Both the position numbers and the translations under genes were made by a program. A stretch of 64,000 bases of DNA, taken from Pseudomonas gingeri. Its GTDB lineage: Bacteria; Pseudomonadota; Gammaproteobacteria; Pseudomonadales; Pseudomonadaceae. The stretch covers positions 359,111-423,110 of the forward strand of contig NZ_JACAOR010000002.1 of the NCBI RefSeq assembly GCF_013386115.1, read 5' to 3'. A model generated the notes under the pieces. The model had not been told where the DNA came from. It saw only the letters and a program-made list of their open reading frames with translations, and ran no database searches. Below, piece by piece: positions 60,465 to 64,000 of the stretch. The stretch's first letter is position 1. Each line of letters starts with the position of its first letter.

Positions 60465-61031
60465 ATGCTGCCGAACAACCGTATTGTGAGCCTGCTGCTT
60501 GCCAGCCTTCTGAGTGCCAACGTCCTTGCCGCCCCTGCCCCCGCGAAAGCTCCCGATGCCCTGGCGCCCCTGCTGCAGGCCATCAGCGAGCGCCTGAGCA
60601 TCGCCGACCAGGTGGCCCTGACCAAATGGGACAGCGGCAAGCCGATCCAGGATACCCCGCGCGAACAGCAGGTGATCGCCAATGCCCGGCAGCAGGCGGC
60701 AACCTACAAGCTCCAGGCCGAAGACATCGGCGAGTTCGTCGCGGCGCAGATCGAAGCCAACAAGCTGGTGCAGTACGCGCTGCTGGCCGAATGGCGAGCG
60801 GCCGGCAAGGCCCCGGTCATCCCCAGGCCCGACCTCGTCACGCAGATCCGCCCGGCGCTGGATCAGTTGCAGAGCCGGCTGTTGCAACACTATGCGGCCT
60901 TCGCCCCTTACCGGCAGGACCCGCAATGCCCGGCCTGGCTGAGCCAGACCCGCGACGCCCTGGCCTCGGACACCGTCCACGACCTGGCGCTGATTCGCGC
61001 CACGGGCGAGCTGTGCCTGAAGCCACAGTGA
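60465..61031 (+). CDS. Periplasmic (AroQ-gamma type) chorismate mutase
   Basis: A 188-residue exported protein. A signal peptide (IVSLLLASLLSANVLA-APAP) precedes a helical chorismate mutase domain: LLQAISERLSIADQVALTKWDSGKPIQD, then the helix with REQQVIANARQQA and AEDIGEFVAAQIEANKLVQYALLAEW, typical of secreted monofunctional CM. It turns chorismate into prephenate outside the cytoplasm. The start at 60465 lacks a strong ribosome site; an ATG at 60384 would lengthen the N-terminus and mask the signal peptide. Confidence 0.83.
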   Translation: MLPNNRIVSLLLASLLSANVLAAPAPAKAPDALAPLLQAISERLSIADQVALTKWDSGKPIQDTPREQQVIANARQQAATYKLQAEDIGEFVAAQIEANKLVQYALLAEWRAAGKAPVIPRPDLVTQIRPALDQLQSRLLQHYAAFAPYRQDPQCPAWLSQTRDALASDTVHDLALIRATGELCLKPQ

Positions 61032-61114
61032 AAAGCCCCGGGATTGTGCTCTATGCTGACAGCGGGACGCCGTTGAACGACGCGCCCCGGCCAGGACCAT
61101 CACCGGGAGTCTCC

Positions 61115-61642
61115 ATGGGTCGACCTCTGCTCTACCTGCTGCTGGCCTTGGCGCTGCCCGTATCGGCGCAGATCTACAAATACACCGATGCCAACGGCAA
61201 TACCGCCTATAGCAACCAGCCGCCCGATGGCACCGCCGCCCAGGCCGTGGAGCTGCCGCCGCTCAACAGCGTCGAGATACAGAAGCCGAGCCAACCGGCC
61301 GCTGTCCAGCCGGCAACCGCGCAGCCGACGAAAGCCCCGGCAGATATCGCGCCCTACAGCGTGTTCGAACTGACCGACATTCCCACCCAGGAAGCCCTGC
61401 GCGCCAACAACGGGACCTTTACCGTCGGCGTGAAGATGGAGCCACGGCTACAGCGCCAGCATCTGCTGCGACTGGTACTCGACGGCAATCCCTATGGCCA
61501 GCCCGGCAATGTCCCGCGCCTGCAACTGGTGAACGTCGACCGTGGCGATCACACCCTCAGCGTGCAAGCCCTCGCCGGCGAGCAGGTGGTGCAGCAAAGC
61601 CCTACCGTGCCGTTCACCGTCCAACGAGTGCATAAACCTTGA
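61115..61642 (+). CDS. DUF4124 domain envelope protein (first of a pair)
   Basis: A 175-residue secreted protein: signal MGRPLLYLLLALALPVSA, then the DUF4124 signature QIYKYTDANGNTAYSNQPPDGT. A Pro/Ala/Gln-rich linker (about 55-80) leads to a beta-rich C-terminal domain (GVKMEPRLQRQHLLRLVLDGNPYGQ; VNVDRGDHTLSVQAL). The ATG follows GGGAG. Function unknown. Paralogous to the next gene, 7 bp downstream. Confidence 0.88.
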   Translation: MGRPLLYLLLALALPVSAQIYKYTDANGNTAYSNQPPDGTAAQAVELPPLNSVEIQKPSQPAAVQPATAQPTKAPADIAPYSVFELTDIPTQEALRANNGTFTVGVKMEPRLQRQHLLRLVLDGNPYGQPGNVPRLQLVNVDRGDHTLSVQALAGEQVVQQSPTVPFTVQRVHKP

Positions 61643-61649
61643 GCTGTTC

Positions 61650-62294
61650 ATGATTCGATTGTTCCCACGGGCGCTATGCCTGGCCCTGCCACTGCTGGCC
61701 CTGCCGGCGCTGGCCGAGGTCTACACCTATATCGACAGCCAGGGTAACCGGGTCTTCACCGACCAGCCCCGCAAGGGTGCCCAGCGAGTGCCGCTGGCGC
61801 CGAGCAACCGCATGTCGGCCAACCCCGGCAGCCCGACGCCGACGCCCGCCAGCAGCACGGCCAAGGCCAAGGCCAAGCCGAAACCGATCTTCCACTACCA
61901 GATGGTGCGCATCCTGGTGCCCGATCCGGATGCCACGGTCCGCAGCACCGAGGGCGACCTGATCGTCAGCGTCACTAGCGAACCGGGCCTGCAACCCGGT
62001 CATGGCTACCGCCTGCTGCTGGACGGCCAGCCCACCGGCGCTCCCGGCCCCAGCCCGGTGTTCGCACTGAACAACATCGATCGCGGCAGCCACCAGCTCG
62101 CCGTGGAAATCCTCGACGAACAGGGGCGCATCGCCGAGCGCACCGCCAACCAGCCGTTCCATATGGTGCGCATGTCCCTCAGCCAGAAGCGCCAGGCTCA
62201 ACCCTGCCAGCTCGCCGACTACGGCCAGCGGCCGGAATGGCCGCTGGCGGACAAGCCCAAGGAAGAAAAAAGCAGCTTCCTGCCGTTTCTGTAG
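61650..62294 (+). CDS. DUF4124 domain envelope protein (second of a pair)
   Basis: A 214-residue secreted paralogue: signal MIRLFPRALCLALPLLALPALA, then EVYTYIDSQGNRVFTDQPRKGAQRV (DUF4124), a Ser/Thr/Ala/Lys-rich linker with KAKAKPKP, and the same beta-rich end (VTSEPGLQPGHGYRLLLDGQPTGAPGPSPVFALNNIDRGSHQLAVEIL). It has a longer charged tail (KPKEEKSSFLPFL). Seven bases after its partner. The pair lies just upstream of ntrBC. Confidence 0.88.
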   Translation: MIRLFPRALCLALPLLALPALAEVYTYIDSQGNRVFTDQPRKGAQRVPLAPSNRMSANPGSPTPTPASSTAKAKAKPKPIFHYQMVRILVPDPDATVRSTEGDLIVSVTSEPGLQPGHGYRLLLDGQPTGAPGPSPVFALNNIDRGSHQLAVEILDEQGRIAERTANQPFHMVRMSLSQKRQAQPCQLADYGQRPEWPLADKPKEEKSSFLPFL

Positions 62295-62309
62295 CCTCGC
62301 GACACAAAA

Positions 62310-62325
62310 GCACCATGCTGGTGCA
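62310..62325. promoter_or_regulatory. NtrC binding site upstream of ntrB
   Basis: GCACCATGCTGGTGCA is a near-perfect NtrC dyad (GCACC-N5-GGTGC). It is 16 bases after the stop of the DUF4124 gene and 128 bases upstream of the sigma54 element, suitable as an autoregulatory enhancer. Confidence 0.85.
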
Positions 62326-62406
62326 CTAAACTGCACACCTACCCGAACCGAAGCCCATTTTGGTTCGAAAGTACCCGCCGGAACTGGCAGAACGCCACTC
62401 AATCGA

Positions 62407-62428
62407 GCCTGAAACGCCCATTTCAGGC
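62407..62428. other. Perfect 8-bp inverted repeat in the ntrB promoter region
   Basis: GCCTGAAA-CGCCCA-TTTCAGGC lies between the NtrC site and the -24/-12 promoter. It may be an operator or a bend/IHF-type architecture element; no known regulator is assigned. Confidence 0.6.
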
Positions 62429-62452
62429 AATTCGCGCTTCTTTTCGGAGCCT

Positions 62453-62468
62453 TGGTTTGGTTTTTGCA
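62453..62468 (+). promoter_or_regulatory. ntrB: Candidate sigma54 promoter of ntrBC
   Basis: TGGTTTGGTTTTTGCA has GG and GC separated by exactly 10 bases and a strong TTTGCA -12 element; the -24 half is weaker than consensus (TGGTTT for TGGCAC). Predicted start near 62479, 67 bases before the ATG. Confidence 0.7.
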
Positions 62469-62545
62469 TTTTCCCCGTATCGGCGCCTTGTTCGCGCGCG
62501 CAAATCGGGACCGGCCCCGTTTGCCATGCTCCAAAAGAGGTCCCC

Positions 62546-63631
62546 ATGACCATCAGCGACGCCCTGCACAGACTGCTACTCGACAACCTGACCACCGCGA
62601 CCATCCTGCTCAATGCCGAACTGCGCCTTGAGTACATGAATCCGGCGGCCGAAATGTTGCTCGCCATCAGCGGCCAGCGCAGCCATGGTCAGTTCATCAG
62701 CGAGCTGTTCACCGAATCGACCGAGGCCCTGAACTCCCTGCGCCAGGCCGTCGAGCAGGCACACCCGTTCACCAAGCGCGAAGCCATGCTGACGGCGCTG
62801 ACCGGCCAGACCCTGACCGTCGACTATGCCGTGACACCGATTCTCAGCCAGGGTGAAACCATGCTGCTGCTGGAAGTCCATCCCCGTGATCGCCTGCTGC
62901 GCATCACCAAGGAAGAGGCCCAGCTGTCCAAGCAGGAAACCACCAAGATGCTGGTGCGCGGCCTGGCCCACGAGATCAAGAACCCCCTCGGCGGGATTCG
63001 CGGCGCCGCCCAGTTGCTGGCCCGCGAACTGCCGGAAGAAAGCCTCAAGGACTACACCAACGTCATCATCGAGGAAGCCGACCGCCTGCGAAACCTGGTG
63101 GACCGCATGCTCGGCTCGAACAAGTTGCCATCGCTGTCCATGACCAACGTCCATGAAGTCCTGGAGCGGGTCAGCAGCCTGGTGGAAGCGGAAAGCCAGG
63201 GCTGCATCACCCTGGTGCGCGACTACGACCCGAGCATCCCCGACGTTTTGATCGACCGTGAACAGATGATCCAGGCCGTGCTCAATATCGTGCGCAACGC
63301 CATGCAGGCCATCAGCAGCCAGAATGAGTTGCGCCTGGGCCGCATCAGCCTGCGCACCCGGGCCATCCGCCAGTTCACCATCGGCCACGTCCGCCACCGC
63401 CTGGTGACCAAGATCGAGATCATCGACAACGGTCCGGGCATTCCTGCCGAACTTCAGGAAACCATCTTCTATCCAATGGTCAGTGGTCGTCCGGACGGTA
63501 CCGGACTGGGCCTGGCCATTACCCAGAACATCATCAGCCAGCACCAGGGCCTGATCGAGTGTGAGAGCCATCCTGGCCATACCACCTTCTCGATCTTCCT
63601 GCCCCTGGAACAAGGAGCCGCATCGACATGA
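62546..63631 (+). CDS. ntrB: Nitrogen-regulation sensor kinase/phosphatase NtrB
   Basis: A 361-residue soluble histidine kinase. Residues 1-120 form a PAS domain. The H-box GLAHEIKNPLGGIRGAAQLL contains the phosphorylated His142; N-box VLNIVRNAMQA and G-boxes IIDNGPGIP and GRPDGTGLGLAI follow. NtrB phosphorylates NtrC when nitrogen is short and, with PII protein bound, removes the phosphate. Start at MTISDALHRLLLDN, the normal family N-terminus. Overlaps ntrC by four bases. Confidence 0.97.
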   Translation: MTISDALHRLLLDNLTTATILLNAELRLEYMNPAAEMLLAISGQRSHGQFISELFTESTEALNSLRQAVEQAHPFTKREAMLTALTGQTLTVDYAVTPILSQGETMLLLEVHPRDRLLRITKEEAQLSKQETTKMLVRGLAHEIKNPLGGIRGAAQLLARELPEESLKDYTNVIIEEADRLRNLVDRMLGSNKLPSLSMTNVHEVLERVSSLVEAESQGCITLVRDYDPSIPDVLIDREQMIQAVLNIVRNAMQAISSQNELRLGRISLRTRAIRQFTIGHVRHRLVTKIEIIDNGPGIPAELQETIFYPMVSGRPDGTGLGLAITQNIISQHQGLIECESHPGHTTFSIFLPLEQGAAST

Positions 63632-64000
63632 GCCGTAGTGAAACCGTGTGGATCGTCGATGACGACCGTTCTATCCGCTGGGTCCTGGAAAAAGCCCTGC
63701 AACAGGAAGGCATGACCACCCAGAGCTTCGACAGTGCCGACGGCGTGATGAGCCGCCTGGCCCGTCAGCAGCCGGACGTGATCATTTCCGATATCCGCAT
63801 GCCCGGCGCCAGTGGCCTGGACCTGCTGGCGCGGATTCGCGAGCAGCACCCGCGCCTGCCGGTGATCATCATGACCGCCCATTCCGACCTCGACAGCGCC
63901 GTGGCGTCGTACCAGGGCGGTGCCTTCGAGTACCTGCCCAAGCCGTTCGACGTCGACGAAGCGGTATCGCTGGTCAAGCGCGCTAACCAGCACGCCCAGG
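63628..64000 (+). CDS. ntrC: Nitrogen regulator NtrC, 5' part only
   Basis: The first 124 codons of the sigma54-dependent activator NtrC; the gene runs off the right edge. The receiver domain shows the acidic pocket VDDD at 10-13 and the phosphorylation site Asp55 (VIISDIRMPG), plus Thr in IMTAHSD and Lys in YLPKPFD. The AAA+ and DNA-binding parts lie outside the window. Translationally coupled to ntrB. Confidence 0.97.
   Translation, partial: MSRSETVWIVDDDRSIRWVLEKALQQEGMTTQSFDSADGVMSRLARQQPDVIISDIRMPGASGLDLLARIREQHPRLPVIIMTAHSDLDSAVASYQGGAFEYLPKPFDVDEAVSLVKRANQHAQ

Overview
The window is about 64 kb of high-GC chromosome from a fluorescent Pseudomonas, most probably the P. fluorescens complex. 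Supporting this are a medium-chain-length polyhydroxyalkanoate (PHA) locus, a divergent hutF / hutCDU-to-hutG histidine-utilisation locus with HutC, sigma54 and CbrB-type control signals, many GTGGGAGC-GGGCTTGCCCGC REP/REPIN elements, and two copies of a long palindromic intergenic repeat family. Gene order closely follows the core chromosome of P. aeruginosa PAO1 from pha to ntrBC (recalled, not searched). I see no prophage, insertion sequence, CRISPR array, tRNA or rRNA. This is mostly conserved core genome rather than an island.

Layout. 1-5.4 kb: mcl-PHA locus, phaZ-phaC2-phaD on the plus strand, facing the phasin genes phaI-phaF and a small PHA-system protein (phaC1 would lie just left of the window). 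5.6-11.7 kb: tightly packed plus-strand housekeeping genes ubiE-ubiJ-ubiB, hisI-hisE, tatABC, rsmE. 11.8-16.7 kb: two tandem HBM-type chemoreceptors and a convergent orphan amino-acid-type periplasmic binding protein. 16.9-21.3 kb: opgGH (osmoregulated periplasmic glucans). 21.6-24.1 kb: dtd, pip and an uncharacterised M29/NicX-like protein. 24.2-40.7 kb: the complete hut locus, holding two histidine ammonia-lyase homologues, three transport systems (APC, NCS1, ABC) and the HutC repressor. 40.9-45.7 kb: lipocalin Blc, a small lipoprotein, a PctA-like amino-acid chemoreceptor, a DUF924 protein, fbp. 46-51 kb: a two-gene operon of uncharacterised envelope proteins (DUF2339, DUF3999). 51-58 kb: glgP, a YkgJ-type protein, typA/bipA, thiI. 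58-64 kb: glnA, a cupin, a periplasmic chorismate mutase, two DUF4124 proteins, ntrB and the start of ntrC.

The genes hang together around carbon/nitrogen metabolism. HutT-type permeases and HutXWV import histidine and urocanate; HutH, HutU, HutI, HutF and HutG degrade them to glutamate, formate and ammonia. NtrBC, whose own promoter region is at the right end, controls glnA through a visible NtrC site and -24/-12 promoter. The hutU promoter carries a sigma54 -24/-12 element with the HutC operator placed over the predicted transcription start.

The most interesting item is the second histidine ammonia-lyase homologue (29678-31201). It lacks exactly the three residues (Ala-Ser-Gly) that form the MIO cofactor in the lyase encoded next to it, and has lost two further active-site residues, yet is intact and sits inside the hut operon. 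It looks like a conserved non-lyase member of the family.
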